A stretch of DNA of 64,000 nucleotides from Dyella lutea. Lineage in GTDB: Bacteria > Pseudomonadota > Gammaproteobacteria > Xanthomonadales > Rhodanobacteraceae. The notes beneath the pieces were generated by a model. That model was not told the origin of the DNA and searched no databases. It was given only the letters and a program-made list of their open reading frames with translations. Positions 17,525 through 26,301 of this stretch are shown here, in pieces. How positions within the stretch are numbered: the stretch's first letter is position 1; each line of letters begins with the position of its first letter. Position numbers and translations under genes: made by a program. The stretch lies in assembly GCF_024158035.1 (NCBI RefSeq), contig NZ_JAMZEK010000002.1, positions 744,001 to 808,000 on the forward strand, read 5' to 3'.

Positions 17525-18865
17525 ATGACGCAAAACAACAAAGTGGTTTGGAGCGAAGGCCTGTTCCTGCGGCCGCAGCACCTGCAGCAGAACGAGCGCT
17601 ATCTGGAGCGCTTCGTCGAGCTGCGTGCCGGTGCGCTGCGGTCGTACAGCTTCGGCTTCACCGAGCTGGAACTGGAGGCCGACCTGCTGGCGGTCGGCAA
17701 GCTCGGCATCAAGCGGGCGCGCGGCGTGCTGCCCGACGGCACGCCGTTCGCGATGCCATCGGACGATCCACTGCCGCCGCCGCTGGACGTGGATGCCAAC
17801 TGGCGTGACCAGACCATCTACCTGACGCTGCCGCTGCGCTCGCCGACCCAGCCGGACAGCGGCCGGCCCGAGGCGCCGGCGGAGAAGCTGTTCCGCTTCC
17901 GCGTGCGCGAGGCCGAGGTGCGCGATGCCTCCGGCAGCACCGACGGCACCGCGGTGCTGGAAGTCGGCGGCATGACCAGCCGGCTGCTGCCCGAGTCGCA
18001 GCCGCTGGAGGGCCTGACCCGGTTGCCGCTGGCGCGCATCGTCGAATGCCGCTCGGATCGCCGGGTGATGCTGGACGAGGGCTTCATGCCGACCGGCCTG
18101 CGCTGCGAGGCGGTGCCGCGGCTGGTGACCTTCCTCATCGAACTGCTCGGCCTGCTGCACCAGCGCGGCGAGGCACTGGCCAGCCGGGTGGCGCTGACCG
18201 ACCGCGGCGGTGCGGCCGAGATCGCCGACTTCCTGCTGCTGCAGGTGGTCAACCGCTACCAGCCGCTGGTCGCCCACCTGGCCGAGGCGCCGCTGGCGCA
18301 TCCGGAGGAGCTGTACCGGCTGATGGTGGCGATGGCCGGCGAGCTGGCCACGTTCACCGCGCCGGGCAAGCGGCCGCCGGCGTTCCCGGCGTATCGCCAC
18401 GAGGCGCTGCGCGAGAGCTTCGAGCCAGTGATCGCCGCGCTGCGCGCCAGCCTGAGCGCGGTGATGGAGCAGACCGCGCTGGCGATCCCGCTGCAACAAC
18501 GCAAGTTCGGCGTGTGGGTGGCGGTGGTGCCGGATCTGTCGCTGCTGGACACCGCCGCCTTCGTGCTGGCGGCCAAGGCCGACCTGAAGTCCGAGGAGCT
18601 GCGCCGGCAGTTGCCGGCGGTCTCCAAGATCGGTCCGGTGGAGAAGATCCGCGACCTGGTGAACCTGCAGTTGCCGGGCATCGGGCTGACGCCGATGCCG
18701 GTGGCGCCGCGGCAGATTCCCTACAACGCGGGCTACCTGTACTTCGAATTCGACCGGCACTCGCCGATGTGGCGGGAGCTGAAGACCTCCGGCGGCATCG
18801 CCTTCCATTTCGGTAGCGAGTTCGCCGGACTGGACCTGCAGCTCTGGGCGATCCGGGGAGGGTGA
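17525..18865 (+). CDS. tssK: T6SS baseplate-membrane connector TssK
   Basis: 446 residues, the usual length. It begins with N-K-V-V-W-S-E-G-L-F-L-R-P-Q-H-L-Q-Q, the invariant TssK N-terminus that resembles a phage receptor-binding protein shoulder, and ends with Y-L-Y-F-E-F-D-R-x-S-P-x-W, the conserved C-terminal head. TssK trimers link the TssEFG wedges to TssL/TssM. It starts 25 bases after tagH. No tssJ gene lies in the usual position just upstream. Confidence 0.96.
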   Translation: MTQNNKVVWSEGLFLRPQHLQQNERYLERFVELRAGALRSYSFGFTELELEADLLAVGKLGIKRARGVLPDGTPFAMPSDDPLPPPLDVDANWRDQTIYLTLPLRSPTQPDSGRPEAPAEKLFRFRVREAEVRDASGSTDGTAVLEVGGMTSRLLPESQPLEGLTRLPLARIVECRSDRRVMLDEGFMPTGLRCEAVPRLVTFLIELLGLLHQRGEALASRVALTDRGGAAEIADFLLLQVVNRYQPLVAHLAEAPLAHPEELYRLMVAMAGELATFTAPGKRPPAFPAYRHEALRESFEPVIAALRASLSAVMEQTALAIPLQQRKFGVWVAVVPDLSLLDTAAFVLAAKADLKSEELRRQLPAVSKIGPVEKIRDLVNLQLPGIGLTPMPVAPRQIPYNAGYLYFEFDRHSPMWRELKTSGGIAFHFGSEFAGLDLQLWAIRGG

Positions 18866-18873
18866 GTCGGATC

Positions 18874-19035
18874 ATGGCTTCCTTAAGAACTGCGCTTCCA
18901 TTCAGCGGCCACGACCCTGCGCTGGCGGAACGGCCTCCGGTCGCACGCCCCGCCATGTCGTCCTCCTTCATGGATCCACGCGCCCGTCGCCCGCGGCGTG
19001 CGGCATCCGCAAGCCACCCGCAGGCCCAGCCATGA
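18874..19035 (+). CDS. Possible 53-codon upstream ORF overlapping the tssL start
   Basis: A short frame fills most of the 166-base tssK-tssL gap. It begins ATGGCTTCC at 18874 after GGGAGGGTGAG, encodes a basic, Pro/Arg/Ala-rich peptide with no recognisable domain, and its TGA overlaps the tssL ATG (ATGA). The overlap and ribosome site favour translation, perhaps as a leader coupling tssL to tssK. The composition looks like random GC-rich sequence, so it may not be a functional protein. Confidence 0.25.
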   Translation: MASLRTALPFSGHDPALAERPPVARPAMSSSFMDPRARRPRRAASASHPQAQP

Positions 19036-20396
19036 ACACGCCGAACGGTCCCGGTCATCCGCCCGGTTATCCGCCGGTGCCCGACGACGCCACCATCGTG
19101 CGTCCGCGCGGCACCCAGCCCTCCGCTCCGGCACCTGCGCCCTACGCGCCACCGCCGGCAGCTCCCGCCTATGCGCCCGCACCGGCCGCACCGGCACCGC
19201 GGGCCGACATCAGCGAGTTCCTCGGCGGCGGCATGAATCCGCTGGTGCAGGCTGCCGCGCCGCTGCTGCTGCTGGGCGTGCAGTTGCGTCACAGCGTGTC
19301 GCTGCCCGATGCCACGCGCCTGCGCGAGCAGGTGACCACCCAGGTGCGCCGCTTCGAGAGCCACGCCAATGCCGCCGGCCTGCCGGTGCAGACGGTCACC
19401 GCCGCGCGCTACGTGCTGTGCGCGATGCTTGACGAGTCGGTGCTCAACGCGCCGTGGGGCGAGCAGAGCGGCTGGGCGCAGAAGACCCTGCTGGTGACCT
19501 TCCACGGCGAGTCCTACGGCGGCGCCAAGTTCTTCCAGATCCTCGAGCGGCTGTGCGCCGACTTCAGCCGGCACATCGATCTGATCGAGCTGATGTACCT
19601 GTGCCTGGCGCTGGGCTTCGGCGGACGCTACCAGATCGAGGCGGGCGGCCGCGCCAAGCTGGCCGACATCCAGGAAGACCTCTACCGCCGCATCAAGGCG
19701 CAGCGCGCAGCGCCGGCCGACGAGCTGGCGCCGCACTGGCGCGGCATCGAGGACCGGCGCAATCCGCTGATCCGCTACGTGCCGCTGTGGGTGATCGTCG
19801 CCGCGGCGGCCTGCGTGCTGCTGGTGGCGTTCCTGTTCTTCTACACGCGGCTCAATATGTTGTCGGCCCCGGCCAGTGCGCAGATCGCGCAGATCGGCCT
19901 GGAGAGCGCCATGCCACCGGACACCACGCGGCTGAACCAGGCCAAGCCGCCGGCACCACACAAGACGTTGAAGGAACTGCTGGCACCGGAGGCCCAGGCC
20001 GGCCGGCTCGAGGTGATCGACCAGGGTGACGGCAGCGAGCTGGTGCGGCTGAGCGGCTCGGACATGTTCGCCTCCGGCGGCGTGGACGTGAGCACCGCGG
20101 AGATTCCGCTGCTGCACCAGATCACCGCCGCACTCAACCAGGTGCCGGGGCGGGTGATCGTGGTCGGCCACACCGACGATCAGCCGATCCACTCGCTGCG
20201 CTTCAAGGACAACTTCGAGCTGTCCGCGGCACGCGCCCGCGCGGTGGTGCAGATCCTCGCCCAGGGGCTGGACAACCCGGCGCGGCTGGAATCCAGCGGC
20301 GCCGGCTCGTCGCAGCCGATCGCGCTGCCGCCGAACCTGCCGGCCAACCGCACGCGCAACCGCCGCGTCGAAATCAAGTACATCCCGGAGGGCTGA
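19032..20396 (+). CDS. tssL: T6SS inner-membrane protein TssL (DotU/IcmH) with OmpA-like domain
   Basis: 454 residues. A disordered N-terminus (1-60) contains DDATIVRP with Thr21 and a Pro/Ala stretch. The DotU domain follows (N-P-L-V-x-A-A-x-P-L-L-L-L at about 70, YVLCAMLDE near 135, GGAKFFQILERL near 165), then one membrane helix at about 252-272 and a C-terminal OmpA-like peptidoglycan-binding domain (VVGHTDDQPI near 378, LSAARARAVV, and NRRVEIKY at the end). TssL anchors the membrane complex and in Agrobacterium is phosphorylated by PpkA on an N-terminal threonine. It is followed by tssM after 4 bases. Confidence 0.95.
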   Translation: MNTPNGPGHPPGYPPVPDDATIVRPRGTQPSAPAPAPYAPPPAAPAYAPAPAAPAPRADISEFLGGGMNPLVQAAAPLLLLGVQLRHSVSLPDATRLREQVTTQVRRFESHANAAGLPVQTVTAARYVLCAMLDESVLNAPWGEQSGWAQKTLLVTFHGESYGGAKFFQILERLCADFSRHIDLIELMYLCLALGFGGRYQIEAGGRAKLADIQEDLYRRIKAQRAAPADELAPHWRGIEDRRNPLIRYVPLWVIVAAAACVLLVAFLFFYTRLNMLSAPASAQIAQIGLESAMPPDTTRLNQAKPPAPHKTLKELLAPEAQAGRLEVIDQGDGSELVRLSGSDMFASGGVDVSTAEIPLLHQITAALNQVPGRVIVVGHTDDQPIHSLRFKDNFELSAARARAVVQILAQGLDNPARLESSGAGSSQPIALPPNLPANRTRNRRVEIKYIPEG

Positions 20397-20400
20397 GCTC

Positions 20401-23400
20401 GTGAAGAAGGTGCTTTCCCTGCTCAAGTCCGGCTGGTTCATCGCCCTGGTCGGCCTGCTGCTGCTGTCGCTGCTGATCTGGCTCGGCGGTCCGTATCTCG
20501 GCATCGGCGACAGCCAGCCGCTGGCCAGCCCGGTGGCGCGGCTGGTGGTGATCATCGTGCTGCTGGTGATCTGGGGCGTGGTGCTGCAGATCCAGCAGAT
20601 GCGCCTGCGCAGCAAGACCGCGCAGATGTCCGGCGACCTGGCCCAGCAGGACGGCGGTGCCGCCGCGCCGGCGCCGGCCGGCGACGATCGCAGCGCGAGC
20701 GAGCGCGCCCAGCTGGCCTCGCGCTTCCAGGAGGCGGTGGACACGCTGCGCAAGCGCCGCCAGGGCGGCGGCAACCTGTACACGCTGCCGTGGTACGTGG
20801 TGATCGGTCCGCCCGGCTCGGGCAAGAGCACGCTGCTGCAGAACTCGGGCCTGAACTTCCCGTTGTCCGACCGCTTCGGCAAGGAAGCGCTGCGCGGCAT
20901 CGGCGGCACCCGCAACTGCGACTGGTGGTTCACCGAGGAAGCGGTCTTCCTCGACACCGCGGGGCGCTACACCACGCAGGATTCCGACCGCCAGGCCGAT
21001 GCCTCGGCCTGGGGCGAGTTCCTCAAGCTGCTGCGCAAGTACCGCAAGCGCCGGCCGATCAACGGCGTGCTGATCGCGATGAGCATGTCCGACCTGCTGG
21101 TGCTGGACGAGAACGCCCGGCAGGAACACGTGCAGGCGGTGCGCCGGCGCCTGGACGAGCTGGCCGAGCACCTGCGCATCGGCGTGCCGGTGTACCTGGT
21201 GCTGACCAAGTGCGACCTGGTGGCCGGCTTCGGCGAGTTCTTCGACGACTTCTCGCCGGAACTGCGCAGCCAGGTCTGGGGCATGTCCTTCCCGGTCGCC
21301 AAGACCATGGACGGCAGCGCCGCCAAGGCATTTGCCGACGAGTTCCAGCGGTTGCTCGACCGGCTCAACACGCGGGTGCTCGAGCGCGTGCATGCCGAGC
21401 CCGACCGCATGCGGCGTGCCGCGATCCTGTCGTTCCCGCAGCAGCTGGCGGCGCTGCGCGACGTTGCCCGGCAGTTCGTCGAGGGCGTGTTCGCGCCGAA
21501 CCCCTACGGCAGCCCGACCCTGCTGCGCGGCGTCTACCTCACCTCCGGCACGCAGGAAGGCACGCCGATCGACCGCATGATGAGCGCGGTGGCACGCACT
21601 TTCGGCGTGGACGCGGCGCGCGTGCAGGCCAAGGGTGCGCAGCAGCGCACCTTCTTCGTCGAGCGACTGCTCAAGGACGTGCTGTTCAAGGAGTCCGGCT
21701 TCGCCGGGACCAACCCCAAGCTGGAGCGCCAGAAGATCCTGCTGCAGGCGGCGGCGTATACCGGCGTGCTGCTGCTCACCGGCCTGCTGTTCGCCGGCAT
21801 GGCGATCAGCTACGGCCGCAACCGCACCTACCTGGACAACGTGCAGAAGGCGCTGGCCGCCTATCCGGCGAAGACCTCGCTGGATGACGCGCCGACCCAG
21901 AAGGCCTATTTCGCGCTGGTGCTCGAACGGCTGGAAGGGCTGGGTGCGGTCAGCGGCGTGGCCGAGCAGTACCGCGGCCACGTGCCGTGGCTGATGCGCT
22001 TCGGGCTGTACCAGGGCCACGCCGTCGGCGGTGAGGTGCACGACGCCTACCTGCGCGAGCTCAACGGCCTGCTGCTGCCCGGCGTGGCCTCGCAGTTCCG
22101 TGCCGGGCTCAGCGCCAGTGCCGGCGACCCGCAGGCGCTGTACTACTACCTCAAGGGTTACCTGATGCTCGGCGAGCCGAAGCATCGCGACCCCGGCCAG
22201 CTTGTCGCGCTGACCGACCTGGAATGGCCCAAGGTGTTCCCCGGCGACACCGTGCTGCAGCAGGCGATCGCCAAGCACTTCAAGGCACTGGTGGACGAGC
22301 CGGACCGGATGCGCGCCATCTCGCTGGACAAGGACCTGGTCGAGCAGGCGCGTGCAACCCTGCGTACCGCCGATCTGTCCTCGCTGGTCTACGGCAGCAT
22401 GAAGCTGTCGGCTACCGCCTCCGACGCCCCGCCGCTGCAGCTGGACAAGGCGCTGGGCCTGCTCGGCAATGTGTTCCGTCGCAAGAGCGGCACGCCGCTG
22501 TCGGCCCCGCTGCCGGCGCTGTTCACCCAGCCGGTGTTCGCCGAGGAAGTGAACAAAGGGGTCGCCCAGGCGGTGGATAACTTCACCAAGGACGACTGGG
22601 TGTTCGGCGCCAGCGGCATCGACGCGATCGGCAAGGCGCGCCTGCAGCAGCAGGTGCTGGGCCTGTACCAGACCGACTACATCAAGGCCTGGGACGACCT
22701 GCTCAACGACCTGGAGCTGCAGCCGATCGCCAGCATCCAGGACGCCAGCGCGATCGCCGCCAAGCTGGCCGGTCCCAGCTCGCCGTTGAAGGCGCTGCTC
22801 GGGGTGGTCCGCGACAACACCCACGACCTGCTGCGTGCGCCACCCGAGGACGGTGCCGACAAGGCACTGGCCGCGGCGAAGAAGGCGGCGGAGAAGAAGG
22901 CCACGCAGAGCGCGCTGAGCCGGGCGCTGGCCGCGGCGGCCGGCTCGGCGCCGGCCGCGCCGACGGCCAGGCCGGGCGATGCGATCAGCGCGCATTTCGA
23001 CACGCTCGACAAGCTCAGCGAGGGAGCACCAGGCGCGGCACCGATCGACCAGACGCTCGGCGTGCTCGACCAGCTGAGCAAGACCCTGCTGACGATGACC
23101 GACTTCAGCAATGCCGCCGGCCAGCCCAATCCGCAGTTGCTGCTGGCGCAGCAGGCCGCGGCGCAATTGCCGCCGCCGGTGTCCGGCTGGGTCGCTGCGC
23201 TCACCGGCAAGAGCGAGGCGCTGGTGGCCAGCGGTACCAAGGGTGCGCTGGGTGACCAGTTCCAGCAGGCGGTGGCCAAGGACTGCGCCGACTTCACCCG
23301 CGGGCGCTATCCGTTCGCGGCGAACGGCCGGTCGGAGATCCCGATCCAGAACTTCTCCGAGCTGTTCGGCTATGGCGGCGAGTTCGACAGCTTCTACAAG

Positions 23401-23931
23401 CAGACGCTGGAGAAACTGGTCGACGCCAGTGGGCGCACCTGGAAATGGAAGGACGGTCCGGGTGCGGTCAGCGGTCCGCCCGGCATGCTGGCGCAGATGC
23501 AGCTGGCCGATTCGATCAAGCAGTCGTTCTTCCGCAACGGCAGTCCGACACCCGAGGTCGGTTTCACCTGGATGGCGCCGCAGCTCGACGCGGGCATCGG
23601 CAAGCTGGTGATCCAGGTCGACGGGCAGAAATTCGAGTACGCGCCCGGCGGCCCGACCAGCGCCACGATGAAGTGGCCAGGGCCGCAGCCGGGGCAGGTC
23701 TCGGTGAGCGCCTACGACACTGCCGGCAACCTGATCAGCAGCGTGGACTACCAGGGCGACTGGGCATTCTTCCGCGCACTGCAGGCGGCGCATCTGACGA
23801 AGCAGTCGGACCTGCGCTACACCGCCACCTTCCGCTTCGGCAGCCAGAGCGCTCGCGTGACGTTGCAGGCGGCCAACCTGAAGAACCCGTTCCTCGATTC
23901 CGACGTACAGCGCTTCCGCTGCGGGGGTTGA
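20401..23931 (+). CDS. tssM: T6SS inner-membrane protein TssM (IcmF)
   Basis: 1,176 residues. Two N-terminal membrane helices (about 12-31 and 43-63) are followed by a cytoplasmic GTPase-like domain with Walker A GPPGSGKSTLL near 137 and FLDTAGRY near 184. A third helix near 450-470 leads to the long periplasmic part, ending in the Icm-F/VasK C-terminal beta domain. An Ala/Pro-rich insertion lies near residue 845. TssM spans the envelope and forms the channel with TssL and normally TssJ. The GTG at 20401 is chosen because it directly yields the short basic N-terminus before the first helix. Confidence 0.96.
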   Translation: MKKVLSLLKSGWFIALVGLLLLSLLIWLGGPYLGIGDSQPLASPVARLVVIIVLLVIWGVVLQIQQMRLRSKTAQMSGDLAQQDGGAAAPAPAGDDRSASERAQLASRFQEAVDTLRKRRQGGGNLYTLPWYVVIGPPGSGKSTLLQNSGLNFPLSDRFGKEALRGIGGTRNCDWWFTEEAVFLDTAGRYTTQDSDRQADASAWGEFLKLLRKYRKRRPINGVLIAMSMSDLLVLDENARQEHVQAVRRRLDELAEHLRIGVPVYLVLTKCDLVAGFGEFFDDFSPELRSQVWGMSFPVAKTMDGSAAKAFADEFQRLLDRLNTRVLERVHAEPDRMRRAAILSFPQQLAALRDVARQFVEGVFAPNPYGSPTLLRGVYLTSGTQEGTPIDRMMSAVARTFGVDAARVQAKGAQQRTFFVERLLKDVLFKESGFAGTNPKLERQKILLQAAAYTGVLLLTGLLFAGMAISYGRNRTYLDNVQKALAAYPAKTSLDDAPTQKAYFALVLERLEGLGAVSGVAEQYRGHVPWLMRFGLYQGHAVGGEVHDAYLRELNGLLLPGVASQFRAGLSASAGDPQALYYYLKGYLMLGEPKHRDPGQLVALTDLEWPKVFPGDTVLQQAIAKHFKALVDEPDRMRAISLDKDLVEQARATLRTADLSSLVYGSMKLSATASDAPPLQLDKALGLLGNVFRRKSGTPLSAPLPALFTQPVFAEEVNKGVAQAVDNFTKDDWVFGASGIDAIGKARLQQQVLGLYQTDYIKAWDDLLNDLELQPIASIQDASAIAAKLAGPSSPLKALLGVVRDNTHDLLRAPPEDGADKALAAAKKAAEKKATQSALSRALAAAAGSAPAAPTARPGDAISAHFDTLDKLSEGAPGAAPIDQTLGVLDQLSKTLLTMTDFSNAAGQPNPQLLLAQQAAAQLPPPVSGWVAALTGKSEALVASGTKGALGDQFQQAVAKDCADFTRGRYPFAANGRSEIPIQNFSELFGYGGEFDSFYKQTLEKLVDASGRTWKWKDGPGAVSGPPGMLAQMQLADSIKQSFFRNGSPTPEVGFTWMAPQLDAGIGKLVIQVDGQKFEYAPGGPTSATMKWPGPQPGQVSVSAYDTAGNLISSVDYQGDWAFFRALQAAHLTKQSDLRYTATFRFGSQSARVTLQAANLKNPFLDSDVQRFRCGG

Positions 23932-23935
23932 GGCC

Positions 23936-25585
23936 ATGCCGAATCCGACAGGGGGGATGACGGCATCGGTGGGATTCTTCGGCAAGCTGGCGGGCGCCGG
24001 GGATTTCGTGCAGCGGCGGTTGCCCGGCGATTTCGTCGAGCGCTGGGACCGGCACTTCGAGCACGCGGTGGCGGCCAGCCGCGAGCGGCTCGGGGCCGGC
24101 TGGCAGGAACGCTGGTTCGCCAGTCCGGCCTGGCGCTTCGTGCTGGCACCGGGCGTGTGCGGTGATTCCGCCTGGGCCGGCGTGATGGCGCCGGCGGCCG
24201 ACCGCGTCGGTCGCTGCTTCCCGATGGTGATGGCCGCGCCGCTGGGCAGGGATCCGGCGGCCTGCACGCGCACCCTGCGCGAGGCGCAGCGCTGGTTCGA
24301 CGTGCTCGAGGTGGCGCATGCCGAAGCGCGCCGGCAGGCGTGGGGGGCGGATGCGTTCGACGCCCGCCTGGCCGCGCTGCCGGGGCCGCAGGAGGTCATC
24401 CGCAGCGACCCGTCTGCAGCGCTCGCGGGGATCGACTGGCGCGGGGCTGCGCAGTGGCGCATGCCATTGCGGGTGCACGGACACGACGAGCGCTTTCTCG
24501 AGTTGCTGTGGTCGCAACTGGCGGCCTCCGGTCCGTCCTGGTGCCTATGGTGGACGCACGGGGCCGCGATGGTGCCTGCCAGCGCGATGGCTACCCAGGG
24601 GCTGCCGGCTCCGTCGGGCTTCGCCGCGTTCCTCGATGCGGGGCAGGACGGGGAGGGCTGGCGCACCTTGCGCTCGTTCGCACCGGGCGCGAACGCGGGC
24701 GCCGCAGCGACGCCTGCACCAGCCGCACCGGCACCCGCACCGGCCATGATGCCGCCGCAGCCCCCACCAGGCGCACCGGCGCACGTCGATGCCGACACCA
24801 CCGCATCGCGCGTGTTGGCCAGTGCCACCGCGCCGGTACCCGACGACGTGACCGTGCCCGGATTCGCTCGCGGCACGCCGGAGGCTGCACCTGCACCTGC
24901 GCCCGCAGTGGAGTTGGAGTCGCCGGCGTCGGCGACCGCACCGGCACGCTGCGCGGTCTACCGCAGCATGGACGGTGCACTCACCGTGCTGGCCGCCGAC
25001 GACGGCGCACACGACGCCCGCTGCTGCGCTGCCGCCACGGCGCAGGCGGTCGCCGCGTCGATGGCGCCGGGCGAGTTCTCCGGCGGCATGCACCTGCTGC
25101 GCGAGCGGCTGCTGGCACGACATCCGGCGCTGCAGGCGTCGAGCGAGGACCTGATCGACCCGGTGATGGAGGATGCCGCCGTGGTCGCGCTGCACACCAC
25201 CGGCCGCTGGGCGGCGGTGCTGCGCATGGGTACCGCCGAGGTCTGGCAGTGGCGTCGCGGGCAGATGCGCCCGGTGTTCGCCGGCGATGCCGCGTCGGCC
25301 GGTGCCGGCGTCGACACCCTGCTCGGCGCCCGTCGCGGAGCCGTTGCCGTGGGGCTGGGCGGTTCCGGCGCCCCGGAATCGGAGGACATCGTCTGCGCGG
25401 TGGAGCCGGGCGACCGCTTCCTGCTGCTCGCCACGCGACGGCTGATGGGGCTGGACCAGGCGCTGCTCGCCCAGGCGCTGGCGATGCCCGACCCGTCGCA
25501 TGCGCGCGCCCTCATCGCACAGGCGGCGGCGCTCGGCACCGACCCCGCGCCATGGCCGCTGGCCGTTATCGAGGTGGCAGCATGA
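23936..25585 (+). CDS. tagF: TagF fused to a degenerate PP2C-like domain
   Basis: 549 residues. Residues about 8-230 are TagF/ImpM: SVGFFGKLAGAGDFVQRRLP, then F-V-x-x-W-D, W-R-F-x-L-A-P-G and GRCFPMVMA. A Pro/Ala linker (about 250-330) leads to a C-terminal part whose strands (AAVVALHTTGRWAAVLRMG, VEPGDRFLLLATRRL, PWPLAVIEV) follow the PP2C fold of the next gene. The metal-binding SDG and DN motifs are replaced, so it is probably a pseudophosphatase. TagF represses T6SS post-translationally. The gene starts 4 bases after tssM; an ATG at 23957 is an alternative. Its stop overlaps the pppA start. Confidence 0.88.
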   Translation: MPNPTGGMTASVGFFGKLAGAGDFVQRRLPGDFVERWDRHFEHAVAASRERLGAGWQERWFASPAWRFVLAPGVCGDSAWAGVMAPAADRVGRCFPMVMAAPLGRDPAACTRTLREAQRWFDVLEVAHAEARRQAWGADAFDARLAALPGPQEVIRSDPSAALAGIDWRGAAQWRMPLRVHGHDERFLELLWSQLAASGPSWCLWWTHGAAMVPASAMATQGLPAPSGFAAFLDAGQDGEGWRTLRSFAPGANAGAAATPAPAAPAPAPAMMPPQPPPGAPAHVDADTTASRVLASATAPVPDDVTVPGFARGTPEAAPAPAPAVELESPASATAPARCAVYRSMDGALTVLAADDGAHDARCCAAATAQAVAASMAPGEFSGGMHLLRERLLARHPALQASSEDLIDPVMEDAAVVALHTTGRWAAVLRMGTAEVWQWRRGQMRPVFAGDAASAGAGVDTLLGARRGAVAVGLGGSGAPESEDIVCAVEPGDRFLLLATRRLMGLDQALLAQALAMPDPSHARALIAQAAALGTDPAPWPLAVIEVAA

Positions 25586-26301
25586 CCGATCGTTACGTTT
25601 CGGCGGGACTCACGGTGACCGGCAAGGTCAGGCGCCACAACGAGGACGCCATCCTGGTGCGCGACGACCTCGGGCTCTGGGTGGTGGCCGATGGCATGGG
25701 CGGCCATTCGGCCGGCGACTATGCAAGTGCGCTGATCGCGCAGCGACTCGGTGCACTGACCCGCAACGGCAGCGTGTTCGATTTCATCGAGGCGATCGAG
25801 GATGCGCTCGAGCAGGTCAACACCGACCTGGTCGCGATGGCGCGTGCGCGCGGCGTGGACATCATCGGCTCCACCGTGGTGGTGCTGGTGCACCACCACG
25901 ACTACATGCTGTGCGGCTGGGTCGGTGACAGCCGCGCCTACTGCATCGAAGGCGGGGTGCTCGAGCAGGTGACCCGCGACCACGTGCACGGCACCAAGGA
26001 CGACGTCACCCAGTTCGGCGGTGCGCCCGCGGCCCCGTCGCCGGGTGCCGGCGTGCTGACCCGCGCGATCGGCGCCGAGGACCGGCTGTTCGTCGACTGG
26101 CAGGTGGCCGGCGGACGGCCCGGCATGCAGTTCGTGCTGTGCTCCGACGGCATCAACAAGGAAATGACCGACGCCGAGCTGGAGGCGGAGTGCCGTCAGC
26201 GGGGCGCGCCGCAGGAGCTGCTGGAGGGATTGTTCGCGCTGGCGCTCGGTCGGGCGGCGCGGGACAACGTGTCCGCCGTGGTCGTGCAGTTGCAGCCGTG
26301 A
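25582..26301 (+). CDS. pppA: PP2C-family protein phosphatase PppA
   Basis: 239 residues, a complete PP2C/PPM domain: RRHNEDA at 17-23, VADGMGGHSAGD near 37, GWVGDSRAY near 112, LCSDGIN near 190 and DNVSAVVV near 229, so all metal-binding aspartates are present. PppA removes the phospho-threonine marks placed by PpkA and so shuts T6SS assembly down. ATGA overlap with tagF and GTGA overlap with the kinase gene imply coupled translation of the antagonists. Confidence 0.95.
   Translation: MTDRYVSAGLTVTGKVRRHNEDAILVRDDLGLWVVADGMGGHSAGDYASALIAQRLGALTRNGSVFDFIEAIEDALEQVNTDLVAMARARGVDIIGSTVVVLVHHHDYMLCGWVGDSRAYCIEGGVLEQVTRDHVHGTKDDVTQFGGAPAAPSPGAGVLTRAIGAEDRLFVDWQVAGGRPGMQFVLCSDGINKEMTDAELEAECRQRGAPQELLEGLFALALGRAARDNVSAVVVQLQP

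Noticed and set aside
20374-24876. 1,500-codon open frame on the minus strand opposite tssM and tagF
   Set aside because: Antisense frame produced by high GC; the plus strand encodes complete, recognisable TssM and TagF, and the antisense product is low-complexity Arg/Ala/Gln sequence.
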